Positions 1 through 12,906 of a stretch of 64,000 nucleotides of DNA are shown here, piece by piece. Source of the stretch: Argentina anserina (Eukaryota > Streptophyta > Magnoliopsida > Rosales > Rosaceae); assembly GCF_933775445.1 (NCBI RefSeq), contig NC_065876.1:21080001-21144000 (forward strand), read 5' to 3'. How positions within the stretch are numbered: the stretch's first letter is position 1; every line of letters starts with the position of its first letter. The notes under the pieces are model-generated. The model searched no databases. It saw nothing but the letters and a program-made list of their open reading frames with translations, and was not told where the DNA came from. Both the position numbers and the translations under genes were made by a program.

Positions 1-3000
1 CCAAGAGGAGTCTTGTATGCCGTCCTATAGGCCCAAAGAGCATCATCCAATCGTTGAGACCAATCCTTGCGTGATGGTCCAACAGACTTCTCCAAAATTC
101 TCTTGATCTCACGATTAGATAGCTCCACTTGTCCACTTGTTTGGGGGTGATAAGGCGTAGCAACCTTATGCTTGATTCCATACTTCTTCAACAATGCCTC
201 AATGGTCCGGTTGCAAAAGTGAGATCCTCCATCACTAATGATAACTCTCGGCATACCAAACCTAGAGAAAATGTTAGAACGAAGGAAATCTGCAACAACT
301 CGAGAATCATTAGTCCGGGTGGCTTTTGCTTCCACCCATTTCGAAACATAATCAACACAAACGAGTATGTACAAGAAACCATTAGAGCTAGGAAAAGGTC
401 CCATGAAATCAATACCCCAACAATCAAATATTTCAACATATATAATCGGTGTCATAGGCATTTGATCTCTAGATCCTAAGTTTCCCATGCGTTGGCATCT
501 ATCACAAGTCATGCAAAAATGATATGCATCTTTGAAAATCATAGGCCAAAAGAAACCACATTCTAACACCTTAAGAGCAGTCCTACGTGAACCAAAGTGT
601 CCTCCACAAGATTCAGAATGGCAAAAAGTAAGTATAGAATGATGTTCAGATTCAGGGACACACCTCCTAATGATTTGATCAACACAATGTTTCCACAAGT
701 ATGGTTCATCCCAAACATAATACTTAGCTAATGCCTTGAGTCTATTCTTTTGAGCATGCGATAAAGTATCTGGAAATTGCTTAGAAACAAGATAATTGAC
801 AATATCTGCATACCATGGCTCACTTACCTCAACTCGAAAGAGTTGCTCATCCGGAAAGCTCTCTTGGATAGCCAAGGGCTCGGCATCTCTCACCAAACGA
901 CTCAAGTGATCCGCCACAACATTGTCACTGCCCTTCTTGTCCTTGATCTCGAGATCGAACTCTTGGAGTAAGAGAATCCATCGAATCAATCTTGGTTTGG
1001 CATCTTTCTTCGTCATTAAATACTTCAAAGCTGCATGGTCAGTGTAAACAATAACTTTGGATTGAAATAAGTAAGAACGAAACTTATCTAGAGCAAAGAT
1101 CACAGCAAGAAGTTCTTTTTCAGTTGTGGTGTAGTTTTGTTGAGCATCATTGAGTGTTCGTGAGGCATAATAGATGGCGTAGGGCTGCTTGTCCCTCCTC
1201 TGCCCTAGCACGGCTCCAACTGCATAGTCGGAGGCGTCACACATCAACTCAAATGGTAAGGACCAATCCGGTGGTGCCATGATAGGTGCCGAAGTTAAGA
1301 GCTTCTTCAAAGTCTCAAATGCATGCATGCAATCATCATCAAAGTGAAAGGAAACGTCCTTTTGAAGTAATGAACTCATTGGTCTCGCAATCTTGGAAAA
1401 GTCCTTGATAAACCTACGATAGAAACCTGCATGTCCAAGAAAAGATCGAACATCCCTCACACTTGTGGGGAGGGGTAAGTGTCGCACAAGATCTATTTTA
1501 GATTTATCAACCTCAATTCCTCTAGATGAAATAATATGGCCTAAGACAATGCCTTGTGTGACCATGAAATGACATTTCTCCCAATTCAAAACCAAGTTAG
1601 TTTCTTCACAACGTTTAAGCACAAGTTCAACATTCTCTAGGCATGTTTCGAAATTTTCACCATAAACAGAAAAATCATCCATGAAAACTTCAATTTTAGA
1701 ACCAATATACTCAGAGAAAATGTGATACATGCAGCGTTGAAACGTACCTGGAGCGTTGCATAAACCAAAAGGCATGCGACGATAAGCAAATGTACCAAAA
1801 GGGCATGTGAACGTAGTCTTTTCTTGATCTTCCGCAACACTAATTTGATTGTATCCACTATATCCATCAAGGAAACAATAGAAAGAATGACCAGCTAACC
1901 TCTCAAGCATTTGATCAATGAATGGCAATGGCATATGGTCCTTCCTTGTTGTAGCATTGAGCTTCCTATAGTCGATACACACTCTATAACCGGTCACTGT
2001 CCTTTGAGGCACCAATTCGTTCTCTTTGTTCTTTACCACCGTGATTCCTGACTTCTTTGGCACAACTTGAATGGGAGAGATCCACCTACTATCCGAGATG
2101 GGGTAGATCACGCCACAATCATGCAACTTAGTGATTTCATCCTTTACAACTTGCATCATTGGTGGGTGAAGGCGTCTTTGACATTCCTTGGTTGGTTTGG
2201 CACCATCTTCAAGCAAAATTCGGTGCACACACATGGTAGGGCTGATTCCTTTGATGCCGGCTAGGGTCCATCCTATTGCCGTCTTGTGTCTCTTTAACAC
2301 TTCAATCAATCTCTCTTCTTGTTCCTCATTGAGTGTAGAGGAAATGATCACTGGCAATGTATCCTCATCTCCCAAAAACGCATACTTCAAGTGGTCCGGA
2401 AGAATCTTAAGATCAAGCTTTGGGGCTTGCACCACAGAAGGAAGATTCTTGTTAGTAGTTAAGAGAATTGGACTAGGAGAGACATAACTTACCTCACGTG
2501 GCGAAACCTCAAGAGAGGCCACATTCTCTAGTACAAATGATGGCACGGCATCATTGGCTTCCAACTCAGAAACGTTGGAGCCATTACTTGCAAATCCGGC
2601 CCCTTGGGCAATGGTGAATGCCAACTCGTCATGTGCCAAGGTATCTAGATAGTTATCTGCAAGGGAATCAAGAATGTCAACTGAAAAACAATCACTTAAT
2701 TCCGAAAGGGGATACCTCATAGCTTCAAAGATGTTGAAGCTAATCACTTCACCGTTGAACTCAAAGGTAAGTGATCCACTAAACACATCAATCTTCGTTC
2801 TTACAGTTCTCATAAAGGGACGCCCCAACAGAATAGGGACCTCCTTGTCATCTCCTTCAGTTGGCTCCATGTCAAGGACATAGAAGTCCGCAGGGAATAT
2901 CAAGCTCGAAACCTGCACAAGAACATCTTCAACATAGCCCAAAGGGACTTTGTTGGAACAATCTGCCAATCGAATCACAACATTATCTCGTTTCAAATCA

Positions 3001-5081
3001 CCTAGACCTAGATCCTCATAAATATAGTAAGGCATTACATTTATCGATGCACCTAAGTCTAACATTATCTTTTCAAATGTCATGTTTCCGATTGTACAAG
3101 GGATAGAAAAACTCCCTGGATCCTTAAGCTTTGGTGGTAGCTTCCGTTGGAGCACGGCAGAAACCGTCTCACTCATTGTAACAACCTCCTTCTCTCGAGT
3201 CATCCTCTTATTGGTGCACAACTCCTTTAGAAACTTAGCGTACTTCGGGATTTGTTGAATGCATTCAATGAGAGGCATGTTCACTTCTACCCTTTTAAAG
3301 ATGTCGAGCATGGCTTGATCAGAGTCATCCTTCTTCTTCTTTGCGAATCTATTGGGGAAGGGGACACGAGGAAGAGCATTAGTTGAAACCACACCACTAG
3401 AGTTAGGATCCTTACCTTTGTCATGCGTGTCATGATCACTTGTGGGAAGAAGCATAACATCATTAGCTTTAGAGGAGGCAGGGTCCTTCTCTATGTCATT
3501 AGCATTGAAACTCTCGGCCTCTTTTCCTTTAGAAGGCACGGCCTTCTTGTTCTGCTGCAATTGAGCATCCAAGATCCTCCCACTTCTTGTCATCATGGCC
3601 TTCACGTTAGGATTTGGCTCAGTTTGGCTCGGCAACTTACCTCCTTCATGAATCTTGCCCATGAAGTCGATCACTTGTCCCATTTGCTTCTTAAGCTCGG
3701 TTATGTCTTTAGAATGAGCTTGTTGACCTGTAACTAAAGCTTGAGTAGCAGAGTTTAAATTTTGTTGCCCTTGAGCAAGAGACTTCAAAAGTTCATCATA
3801 GTTAGGTGCAGGTGCATTATTTGAACCATGAACGTTAGAGTTAAAGGGAACAGAACCTTGAGGTACCTGAGGCCTCACAAACAAACCTGAAGGACGAGGT
3901 CCTTGACCTTGAGCATTGGACGGTTGAGCATTGTTGTTCCAACGAAAATTTGGATGATCTCTAAGTCCAGGGTTGTATGTGTTCGAGTATGGATCGTACC
4001 TAGGCCTTTGTTGCCCCATGAAGTTCAACTCCTCTTCAGTTATTGCACCATTTGGACAATTCTCGGTGGTGTGGTCCTTGAATGAACAAATGCCACACGC
4101 TTGAGTGTTGATGGTCGAACCATTGAATGCCTTAACTAGAACATCAAGCTTTCTTTCTAAAGTAGCCATTTGATTCCTTGTATCAACGTCATACACTCCA
4201 CGGCTCTTGCTTCCTCTCTTTTCCTTAGAACTAAATTGGCGATTCTTGTCTGCCAAGTCATCAATCAAGGTGTAAGCTTCTTGACTGGTCTTGTTCATGA
4301 ATGTGCAGCCACATGCCGAATCCACCATACTCTTGTTAATGGTGTCGAGTCCTTCATAGAAGAATTGCACCAAGTCATCCAACGAAATACCATGGTGAGG
4401 GCACTTTCTTTGTAGTTCTTGAAATTCCTCCCATGCCTCGTAGAGTGAATCACCATCCTTTTGAGTGAAGTTCTGAATCTCCCTCCTTAGTCTTTTCGTG
4501 AGTTGAGCAGGGAAGAATTGTTTCAAGAACTTCCTAGTCATTTCATCCCATGTGGTGATGATTCCCGGAGGCAGAGAGTACAACCAACGTTTAACATCGT
4601 CCTTAAGGGTAAATGGAAACAAAAGCAACCTCAAGCCTTCTTGAGACAGATGATGAATCGATTGGAGCTTGCAAATGTCCAAGAACTCCCTAAGGTGAAC
4701 ATTAGGGTCTTCCATTGAGGAACCAGAATACTTAGGCAGCTGCCCAAGCAATTGAACCGGAATGGAGAAGTTGGCTTGATTAGGTGGAGTGAAAGCAATG
4801 CATGAAGGTGATTCAGGGGTGGTGGGGATGAAAGCATTCTTGAGTGCCATTGGAGCACCAACATGAACTATATCATGGTCCGCAATTGTGTCTGTCTCTG
4901 AATTGAAGATGAAGGGAAAGAAAGGATCCTCCTCTTCTTCTGATCTAGGTGAAGAGTTCAAGATTGAATTGCTTGGAGATGATTCGAAATCTAAGGGTCC
5001 ACTCCTGAAAGAGTTGTTTAAATCTCGAAGTGCTTGAATTCGATCTTTGAGCTCTTGTGTTCTCTTAGATATTTCAGACAT
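1..5081 (-). CDS. Athila-type Ty3/gypsy gag-pol polyprotein, runs off left edge
   Basis: This is the retrotransposon polyprotein (capsid, protease, reverse transcriptase, RNase H, integrase). The start chosen is the ATG at 5081, which opens a frame I could follow to base 3 (1693 codons) with all domain checkpoints in one register. Visible in order: gag with a CX2CX4HX4C zinc knuckle (C329, C332, H337, C342); a protease active site DLGAS with D675; the RT motif FMDD at 1133-1136; an RNase H region near residue 1280; an HHCC zinc region near 1480-1500; and the start of the integrase core (WGIDFMGP). The window ends inside integrase at a conserved AYRTAYKTP stretch. The DLGAS and FMDDFSVYG motifs and the tRNA-Asp primer site fit the Athila lineage. 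No internal stop or frameshift was noticed, unlike every other polyprotein here. I checked the 5' half codon by codon and the rest by motif register. Confidence 0.88.
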   Translation of the reverse strand, partial: MSEISKRTQELKDRIQALRDLNNSFRSGPLDFESSPSNSILNSSPRSEEEEDPFFPFIFNSETDTIADHDIVHVGAPMALKNAFIPTTPESPSCIAFTPPNQANFSIPVQLLGQLPKYSGSSMEDPNVHLREFLDICKLQSIHHLSQEGLRLLLFPFTLKDDVKRWLYSLPPGIITTWDEMTRKFLKQFFPAQLTKRLRREIQNFTQKDGDSLYEAWEEFQELQRKCPHHGISLDDLVQFFYEGLDTINKSMVDSACGCTFMNKTSQEAYTLIDDLADKNRQFSSKEKRGSKSRGVYDVDTRNQMATLERKLDVLVKAFNGSTINTQACGICSFKDHTTENCPNGAITEEELNFMGQQRPRYDPYSNTYNPGLRDHPNFRWNNNAQPSNAQGQGPRPSGLFVRPQVPQGSVPFNSNVHGSNNAPAPNYDELLKSLAQGQQNLNSATQALVTGQQAHSKDITELKKQMGQVIDFMGKIHEGGKLPSQTEPNPNVKAMMTRSGRILDAQLQQNKKAVPSKGKEAESFNANDIEKDPASSKANDVMLLPTSDHDTHDKGKDPNSSGVVSTNALPRVPFPNRFAKKKKDDSDQAMLDIFKRVEVNMPLIECIQQIPKYAKFLKELCTNKRMTREKEVVTMSETVSAVLQRKLPPKLKDPGSFSIPCTIGNMTFEKIMLDLGASINVMPYYIYEDLGLGDLKRDNVVIRLADCSNKVPLGYVEDVLVQVSSLIFPADFYVLDMEPTEGDDKEVPILLGRPFMRTVRTKIDVFSGSLTFEFNGEVISFNIFEAMRYPLSELSDCFSVDILDSLADNYLDTLAHDELAFTIAQGAGFASNGSNVSELEANDAVPSFVLENVASLEVSPREVSYVSPSPILLTTNKNLPSVVQAPKLDLKILPDHLKYAFLGDEDTLPVIISSTLNEEQEERLIEVLKRHKTAIGWTLAGIKGISPTMCVHRILLEDGAKPTKECQRRLHPPMMQVVKDEITKLHDCGVIYPISDSRWISPIQVVPKKSGITVVKNKENELVPQRTVTGYRVCIDYRKLNATTRKDHMPLPFIDQMLERLAGHSFYCFLDGYSGYNQISVAEDQEKTTFTCPFGTFAYRRMPFGLCNAPGTFQRCMYHIFSEYIGSKIEVFMDDFSVYGENFETCLENVELVLKRCEETNLVLNWEKCHFMVTQGIVLGHIISSRGIEVDKSKIDLVRHLPLPTSVRDVRSFLGHAGFYRRFIKDFSKIARPMSSLLQKDVSFHFDDDCMHAFETLKKLLTSAPIMAPPDWSLPFELMCDASDYAVGAVLGQRRDKQPYAIYYASRTLNDAQQNYTTTEKELLAVIFALDKFRSYLFQSKVIVYTDHAALKYLMTKKDAKPRLIRWILLLQEFDLEIKDKKGSDNVVADHLSRLVRDAEPLAIQESFPDEQLFRVEVSEPWYADIVNYLVSKQFPDTLSHAQKNRLKALAKYYVWDEPYLWKHCVDQIIRRCVPESEHHSILTFCHSESCGGHFGSRRTALKVLECGFFWPMIFKDAYHFCMTCDRCQRMGNLGSRDQMPMTPIIYVEIFDCWGIDFMGPFPSSNGFLYILVCVDYVSKWVEAKATRTNDSRVVADFLRSNIFSRFGMPRVIISDGGSHFCNRTIEALLKKYGIKHKVATPYHPQTSGQVELSNREIKRILEKSVGPSRKDWSQRLDDALWAYRTAYKTPL

Positions 5082-5845
5082 GCATAATTCCTGTAATACA
5101 AAAGTTAAAGGGTTAGCATTGAAGGATACAAAATGAAGACATGAATCGTGCCCTTCCTTGGTCATATACGCAGCACACTTATGGAAGAGGCACGACAACT
5201 ATGTTGTCATGTTACAAAGTTAGTTCTTTACGTTTACAAAGTTCATACAATTCACAAGTTCTTTTTGCTATTTCAATGATTGAATGATCAATTGATTCTA
5301 AGTTGTAAACCGAGGTGGGCGTGCGGCCTAAGTATGGATGTCTAGACACAAGATCAAGTCTTTGTTTCAGAATGTCGTATAGCTCAATTAGAGATAGTGA
5401 ACATGGTAGGACTCATTTGTTGAACTACGGAGAGCGAACTCCCTATCGACTCCATCACCAAGATGTATGTCAGTCAATAGTTCTCTGAGATCCAATTTTG
5501 GTCCCATGCACCAGGGTAATAAAAGAGCGTGCCCCTTACTCAGCTGGACTGAAACTTGTGTGTTAGACAAATCTCCAAGTGTTAATAAAAGCCGCCCTCA
5601 ACCTCATGCAAAAACTTTGGAAGAAAACATGAGGGGTTAAGGCTAATATTAACAAAAGGGACTTTACCTATTCCGTTCGATTTACAACCTACAACAATCA
5701 TTCACTCAATCACCAAAACAACAACCTAACATATATTTACTATATGTTACAAAAAGAAAAAAATATATATAAATATATATATATATACAAATTTACAATA
5801 TGAACAGTGAATTTGAAATTAAAAGATTAGAGATCCATAAAGATG
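5082..5845 (-). other. Untranslated leader of the Athila element
   Basis: This stretch lies between the primer binding site and the gag ATG. I see no coding potential. It contains an AT dinucleotide run around 5758-5790 and is otherwise ordinary AT-rich sequence. Length and position suit the packaging leader of an Athila element. Confidence 0.6.
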
Positions 5846-5865
5846 GATCCCCGGCAACGGCGCCA
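5846..5865 (-). other. Primer binding site, tRNA-Asp
   Basis: The plus strand reads GATCCCCGGCAACGGCGCCA, which equals the 3' end of plant tRNA-Asp(GUC) including CCA. The minus strand is therefore the complementary primer site. It lies 2 bases from the LTR end, as expected for priming of minus-strand DNA. tRNA-Asp priming is characteristic of Athila elements. Confidence 0.93.
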
Positions 5866-5867
5866 TT

Positions 5868-8063
5868 TGATCGGTTCGATTACTCGAGATCAATATTAAC
5901 CCTGTAAGCATCGTTAGTAGTATAAAGCAAGAGGGTATCGTTCACAAACCGGGGATCCAACCAGGGCATAAAATCACAAACATTTAACAACGAATTCATA
6001 AGAGTTTGAGGATTTTGAGGATTTTGGAATATATTTCGGATCAAACATAAAATAAACCTAAACTAATATATACATGTGATCAACCAACCAACACATAAGA
6101 AATTACCAAACAAATAACATAAGAACAAAGGTAACGAAATCTACTCTCAATCTTGTTCGTGCCGGAAGTATCATAGTTCATCTTAAATTTGATCATGCAT
6201 CAAGTTCCTACTTGGTTCCTAATACATAGATATTATCGAGCTCAACTACTTGTCTTGCTATGAAATCTAACATACCAATTCATCATGCAATTAAGTATCA
6301 CAAAGAGAAATCAACATGTTTAAAGCACTTATCCAATGTCTAACTTAAGATCATAATCGGTGGAGTAACACAAAGGGGACAAACAATTAATCAACTACTT
6401 GTATCAAAATTGTTTTTAACTTTGAATGATTAACATATGCGACATCAACTACTTGTCTTAATCACACATGCAATATAAGAACACACCGAAAATTAATTAA
6501 GAACATAAATCGAAACTCATGGCATAAAACCTAAAATCATTGAATAAAAATCGAAAACCTTAATTCATCATGTCATTCGAAAATTACAAATATCTCATAG
6601 ACAAGAATAAAAATAACTTTAACAAAACCTAAACATAAATCATCCAAGAACAAGAACATAAAAACCCGAAAACTAAACATGAAAATCATAGAGTTACACT
6701 TTATAATTCTCCTCCAAGGTTCCTTACAGTGGTAGCACAAGATCTTCAAGAGAATGGTATCCTAGGCTCCCAAGCTTTGGACAGAAAATATGGTGAAGGG
6801 TGGTGAATTCGGATTCTATGATGCTTGGTGAATGAAAGTGTTTGGGCAGAGCTTTGACAAGTCTTGTGAGCAAGGTTGATGACCATTTTATGTAGAAATG
6901 AGGTGCTATATATAGAGGAAGAAACCCAAGGGAGGATGGCCACAAAGTCCACAAAGTTGAAACCAAATTGGTAGAGGTTTCCTAGATTCGGCAGATTTGA
7001 CCTTTGTCCCTTGTTGTGGCCATAACTTTCTCTAGAAAATAGATATTAAGATGATTCCAACTGGCAATGTCCACTAGACTTCCGTGGCTTTTCATCCATA
7101 TATCATGCACGTTCTCAATCATTCTGAGCTGTCCAGGAGAACTCGTCAAAGTTGGATGATCTGCAGTGCCAGAATTCTGATTTCTATAAGGATTGCATAT
7201 CTTTTGCATTAATTGCATATCTTCTTCCTCCTTTAATGCTGATTTCTTTTGCACAAATTTCTTCCTTTGAATTAGGGAGGCAGCAAAAGTCTTAATTGTT
7301 GCAGCCATGTTTGATTTTTCTTACCTCTCCTCATTAAATTCGCTGCATGCCTTCTTTGACTTTCTTGCCTCTTCTCATTTAATTTGCTGCATGCCTTCTT
7401 TGACATTCTTTGGTGCAGGGATTTATGGAGATTCTGATCATATTTGTGCTCTATATGCAGGAGAAACAAGGTCCCAAGTTTCCCTCATAGCCCTTGGATC
7501 AAAAGCAAATCAATGGCTGAGATAATTCTGTCGAGTTCACTGGACCTCCGATCAATGATTCGGTCATATCTCCCTGTAGGAATAAGATATTGATTTGATT
7601 CCAAATCCTACAGAAACTAGACTCAAAATCCTTTTTATCCATATAAGGTACGTCTTCTAACTCGATCGGAGTTATCCAGGGGAGCCCATCGAAGTTGGAC
7701 TACAAATCATGACAGCATTTTCATTCTTGCATGGATTGGGCTTTTAAGTGTATCTTCTTCTCTTTCCTTGTGAAACTAGGATTGCTTTCCTTCTCCAACA
7801 TGGATTTGTATTTCCTAATAAGAATAAGTATGTTAGAAACAAAGAAATACGAAAGGATGAATCCTACTCGAACAAGGAATCATATCTCAACAAGGATTAT
7901 TAACACTTAGCACGATTTCATCATCAATTCATTCATAATTGATAAAAGCTCTACCTAGACACTTATTCATACAAAATAAACTAAAACATACTAAATAAGA
8001 GGTAACAAAGAGTAAGAATAGGGCATAAACGCATTAAGAACGTCACACTTTGTGCTCCTATCA
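5868..8063 (-). repeat. 5' LTR of the Athila element (about 2.2 kb)
   Basis: On the plus strand it begins TGATCGG next to the primer site and ends CTCCTATCA, giving TG...CA ends. The outer end matches the outer ends of the related LTRs at 44572-46103 and 49491-51417 (TGATAGGAGCAC on the opposite strand). A TATA-like CTATATATAG lies near 6900 on the minus strand. Two imperfect units of about 48 bases at 7325-7405 lie upstream of it. The neighbour outside is a Tat fragment, so the element probably inserted there; the expected 5-base target duplication would be AGTAC at 8064-8068, but the partner end is outside the window. Confidence 0.85.
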
Positions 8064-9206
8064 AGTACTCCTTCGATGCTTGGGAAAAGATGAAGCGGTC
8101 ATAGCCATGGAAGATGTTCATTCTGGAGTGTGTGGAGCACATCAGTCAGGACCAAAGTTACATATTCAAGTAAGACGACTAGGGTATTATTGGCCGACCA
8201 TGGTCAAGGATTGTATGGAATATGCACAAAAATGCCAAGCTTCTCAGTTTCACGACAACTTCATTCATCAGCCACCTGAGCTGTTGCATCCGACAATTGC
8301 TTCGCACCTGTTCGATGTCTGGGGAATGGATGCAGTTGGACCGCTCACTCCAAAATCATCGGCTGGTCATATGTACCTGGCAACTACGGATTCCTTCTCA
8401 AAGTGGGCAGATGTGATACCGCTCAAAGAAATAAAAAAAGAAACTGTTGTGGACTCATTACGGGAAGCATTATATAATGCTATGGTATACCACGGTGCAT
8501 CATCACAGACAACGCCAAGTATTTCTCGAATACTACAATAGAAAAGTTGAGTAAGAAATTCCACTTCAAGCTTCACTTCTCTTCGATGTACAACGCCCCG
8601 GCAAATGGTTTGGCAGAAGCATTCAATAAAACACTTTGTAACATTCTGAAGAAATCTATCAGTAAGAAACATAGGGATTGACATGAGAAATTGGGCGAAG
8701 CTCTCTGGGCTTATAGAACGATGTATCAGACGGCCACAATGCTACTTTATTCTCTCGTCTATGGTGTCGAAGCCGTGCTACCATTAGAGAAAGAAATTTC
8801 GTCATTGAGAATCGCTTTGCAAGAAGGTCTCACAAATGAGGAAAATGTCAAGTTGTGCCTTTAAGAGTTAGAAGTTTTGGACGAGAAGAGGCTTGATGCA
8901 CAACAACACTTGGAATGCTACCAAGCTCGGATGTCACACGCTTTCAACAAAGGTGTTCGGCCACGGTCATTCCAAGCTGATGATTTAGTTCTTGCTGTTC
9001 GAAGACCCATCATTATGACGCACAAGACTGGCCCCAAATTCAAGCCAAAGTGGGTTGGTCTTTACGTCGTCAGAGAAGTATACACCAATGGAGCTTACAA
9101 AATTGTGGCGGAAGACGGTTTGAGGATCGGTCCCATTAACGGCAAGTTCTTGAAGAAGTACCATGCTTGGAAACGTCAAGTATGCTCCAAGTCTACACGA
9201 GCCTAA
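8064..9206 (+). pseudogene. Tat-like Ty3/gypsy integrase fragment
   Basis: The plus strand encodes the end of a pol polyprotein: an integrase zinc region (HSGVCGAH followed by KCQAS), the core (DVWGMDAVGPLTPKS, SFSKWADVIPLKE), then a C-terminal part ending YHAWKRQVCSKSTRA. The family normally has CQAC, so one zinc ligand is lost here. The frame breaks near 8520 and there are stops near 8680 and 8862, so it is dead. The spacing and the WGMD and PLTPKSSAGH motifs resemble the Tat/Ogre branch rather than Athila. Reverse transcriptase and everything upstream are missing, because the Athila LTR abuts at 8063. Confidence 0.8.
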
Positions 9207-9571
9207 ACTGCACAAGACAAAAAAAAATGCTCGACGCCTGCATGAGCTTAAACTGCACAAGACACCCAAAAAAAATCCTTGAACTACGTGATGACTTGAT
9301 TTCTTCTTTAAAATGATACGTAGGCAGCTTGAGAATGACAATCTTAAGTTCAGTCATACCAAAATAAAAATAAGGGTTTGTCCATCAAATAATAAAACAA
9401 ATTCTTATTTTACTGATAGTAAGTTGAATTTCAAAATCGATTTATTACAAGATGATTGAAAAACATAACAAAAAAAGAGCAAGTCTCGATCATTCAAGTC
9501 AGCTATCATATCCAGGTCAAACCCTTGAAGCTACTTTGATGTTCTTCAAAACTGGCTCGCAACTTCTTTCC
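9207..9571 (+). other. Non-coding tail downstream of the Tat pol fragment
   Basis: Contains two copies of CTGCACAAGAC each followed by an A-run (about 9208 and 9253), then a stretch ending ATACGTAGGCAGC, a signature I associate with the region after pol in Tat-like elements. No gene seen. Confidence 0.45.
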
Positions 9572-10560
9572 CTATTCAATCTCTACTGCAGTCAGTTCTG
9601 GAATCTCTCGAATTTCGCACCTCTTCTCTTCTAGATCAACAAGTCTTGCATCGTGAAGAAAAAAGTTTGCATCTAGCGAGTCCAACGTTTGCTTATGTTG
9701 TTTTTTCTTCAAGTTCTCAAGGGACTCGAGCGTAGACTGACGCTGACCGAAAGTATTTTGTCGCATTGCTTGGGCTATGGTGATTTCACACTCTGTCTCT
9801 GCCAATTTTTGGGCACTTGTGCCCATGGCGCATTTGTGAGTGCATGCAAGTCTTTCCGAGTCATACATGTTAGCGCTTGTCATCAATTGCTCCAATTTTT
9901 TTTTTATTGTTGATTGGTCGACTTCATATTGCTAAGTTCATTTGTCAACATATCAAGCTCATTCTTCCCAGCAATAATCATCTTTAGAGAATACGTCGCT
10001 ATCAAGCCTTCTATCTTTGCATAAACTTCCGCAGCTTCTCGCATGCAGATATCACGAAGTCATTGACTTGTATCCACTACCTCAATATCGCACAGACGCT
10101 TCAAGAAATATTGTTCTTTCTGAAGGCTTTGTACTCTCCGTCGCCATGGACAAACCTGCATACATGAAAAAAAAAGCTGGATGAGCATAAATTATTGAAG
10201 AAATACGGGAAAATAGTATATAAATATATTCGCGTGTACCTCTCTGGTCAACTGGATGTGGTTCACTCTCCTTTCGACGTACTTTTTCTGGGAGAGTATT
10301 AGCTGCACACTCCTCAAAAGGAAATTGAACGTCGTCACCTAAGCAGACTTCATCAAAATAACCGATATCATCAAGCTGGGAGGAACAAAATTGGATCAAG
10401 TCGGCAATAAGTGAACTCTTGAATATGATACATTCAACATGACTAAATGGGACAAGTAGAAAAGCGAATACAACAAAACAATTTCTAGTGAATACCTCAA
10501 CATGCGCGGGCATGAGTTTTGAAGGACCAGGAGCATCCTTAAGAAAATTGCCGCCATGTG
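9572..10560 (-). pseudogene. Spliced antisense coiled-coil ORF next to the Tat fragment
   Basis: Three exon-like blocks are readable on the minus strand. The first ends at a donor at 10495/10496 (MPAHVE before GT). The second is 10240-10375, bounded by a CAG acceptor and a GTACACG donor, and encodes LDDIGYFDEVCLGDD and an acidic-then-basic stretch. The third runs from an acceptor at 10155/10156 down to a stop near 9572; it is rich in Lys, Glu, Gln and Leu (LENLKKKQHKQTLDSLD) and looks like a coiled coil. A TGA near 10062 and a frame change near 9895 break it. I do not recognise the protein. Position downstream of integrase and opposite polarity match the extra antisense ORFs known in Tat-lineage retrotransposons, but a captured host gene is possible. 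Confidence 0.5.
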
Positions 10561-10570
10561 AAGACTCTAA

Positions 10571-12122
10571 TTGAGCCTATTTCATTCTTACAACGTATTT
10601 ATGATGCCATTTTTGGACTTATTCAACCAAGAATGCGGACCTTCTAAGTATTTTATGGTATTGGTTGATGCAACGACGTGTTGGTCACACGTCGCTTTGC
10701 TTTCCACAAGGAACGCTGCATTTGCTAAGTTTTTAGCTATGATCATCATACTAAGGGCTCATCACCCTTCACATCCTCTCAAATCTATTTGATTGGATAC
10801 GATTTGAAAGTTCACCTCTAAGACTTTTGATGATTTCGTTTTGGATGTCTCTGGGATCGTCGTTGAACATATAATTCCCCATGTTCATTCACGGAATGGT
10901 CCAACAGAGCTCGGACTTGGTTATGGGTACTAACCTGCCGGTCTTTGCATGAGGATATGTAATGATGTTGCATGCAGCGACACTTATTCATTTCAGACTC
11001 ACAACTTGCCAAATGTTTAGTGCATACCAAATGGTTATTGGATACGATTCCAATATTTTTTTTACTAACGCCTATTTGGTGAAGTTGTTCATGTGCCTCC
11101 ATTTTAATATCTCAGATGGGTCTATATGAAACGATTAAGTATTTTTGTTGGTTATGATTTATGAATCACCACCACTTGTTCGCTATTTCCAATCTATAAC
11201 CGTTGATCTCTATCCTGTGATTTCCGCAGTCGGTCACTTTGATGAGACATAAGGGGAGATATGGAATGCTCCAATTCCAGTTTTAACGCTAGAAATTGAC
11301 GTGGTGTGACACTATGTCTCATTAAGATCCCGTACTACTCTGAGTTAGCAAGAAGTGCAACACATTATCGTCCTCCAGAAAGTCAAAGATTTTATGCTCA
11401 ATGACTTTACCGATATTGCGAAACTAACGAGATCGCACATAAATGTTGTGATGTGCCGTTGGAAAGGTCTATGTGTCTACTTTTTAGGGATACCAACAAT
11501 TTGATTAGATCTGTCGCATTGACTGAGTTATGGCTATTTTAGCAAAGTAGGACAATTCTGTCAAGAAATTTGCAAGTCAGTCAACTTCGACAAAGCACTG
11601 TGAAGTTATGGCTGTTCAACTTCCACGGGTGTCTACTTTTCAGAACATTTTACGGTTCACTCATACCTATTGTGATGAAGAAGTTATGACTGTTTAACTG
11701 AGTGAAGGTCATTCTACCCGAGAATCTGATTTTCATTGCAAACTCTTGTTTTGATTTGTTATGCAATCTTGTTTCCTAAGATCTATGTTTGGCTAAGTAT
11801 GACATGTATGATCTAAGGATGTATGGCTAGATTAATGATTAATCATTAGCCCAAGACTAATTTTGAGAAGCATGTAATGAATGTTGTATACGTTGTTCTT
11901 TGTACTCCATGATTATGACACTAATCAAGGAGAGTTATTTCGTAGACTTCAGGGGGAGTCTACCTCACATGATGCTATCAAATGTAGACGGTGCGTTGTG
12001 CTTTTTTTCCCTTCGATCAAGCTTTTGTTTTTATCCATGTGGTTTTTATTTTGCTTGACAAGGTTTTTACCGAGACAACGATATGTGCACCATGGAACCT
12101 AGACATGCGACACAAGGGGGAG
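10571..12122 (+). pseudogene. 5'-truncated copia polyprotein remnant
   Basis: Integrase-like copia sequence is recognisable: CGPSKYFMVLVDATTCWSHV with LLSTRNAAFAKFLAMII after it, then in shifted frames an integrase C-terminal part around 11220-11330 (HFDET, APIPVLT, HYVSLRSRTT). Stops and frameshifts are frequent, and gag, protease and reverse transcriptase are not recognisable. The same integrase family occurs in the complete element at 54539-60531, and the A/G-rich tail ending AAGGGGGAG just before the LTR is also shared. 11380-12122 has no recognisable coding sequence. Confidence 0.7.
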
Positions 12123-12334
12123 TGTTCCGGAAGAATTACTATTCTACCATTGTGTGTGTCTTAGCCTTATTAGGTTTTTTTTAGATAGATTCGCATCTCT
12201 ATAATAGATTAGACTCTGAATCCTACGAGATTGTGGTTATGTAATGTCTATATATAAGCCTCATTATCAATCAATAAAGAGTTACGTTATGTTTTATTAT
12301 GTTGTTATTATTCTCGTTTCATTATCCTACAACA
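12123..12334 (+). repeat. 3' LTR of the truncated copia
   Basis: Begins TGTTCCGG directly after an AAGGGGGAG polypurine tract and ends CCTACAACA (212 bases). The length and both ends match the 212-base LTRs at 54539 and 60320, and TATATATAAGCC lies inside. No matching 5' LTR is present in the window. Confidence 0.8.
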
Positions 12335-12906
12335 CTTTTTAGTATTTTCTGCCAAGGTAATTTCGTCGCAAATGTCATTGCTAATCTTGGACATAGAATT
12401 GATTTTTCTTGAAGTGATTAAGTTCCAAGTAAGTGTTGAGAGCTTTACTTTTTGATCATGTTAATACTTTTTTTTTTGAAACTACAACGCAAGATCTAGT
12501 ATTAAATAGGTAAATGTACGAAACAACATGAACATATTTTCACCCCTTTTTTGAAGCCATGATACTTGAAAATATGTGAAATCCTTTAGGACTAGAAATA
12601 AGTCTATAAACTAGAACTACAACTAGACACAAACATTTCAATGTTGAGTCTGTGCAATTGACCCAAATGTAACCAGTAACAATGTCATGTTAGCACGGCT
12701 AACTTATTGATGACACCTCAATGAGAGCTTAAGCAAGGAGAGAAATTCATGAAGAAGTCCATTCAAAACTCACCAAATCCTCTTATGCCTTTAGAACAAC
12801 CAGCCCAACATCCTCCTTGCCCTGCAAATTGCCTAGCTCAACCTACCTTGAGCTTCCTTTGTGGCCAAAACTTCCTCTTCCGAGCCCACTGCAGCCCAAC
12901 CCTCTC
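12335..12906. other. Gene-free spacer
   Basis: I see no open frame, repeat end or RNA gene here. The right end becomes C-rich and merges with the DUF4283-like frame. Confidence 0.5.
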
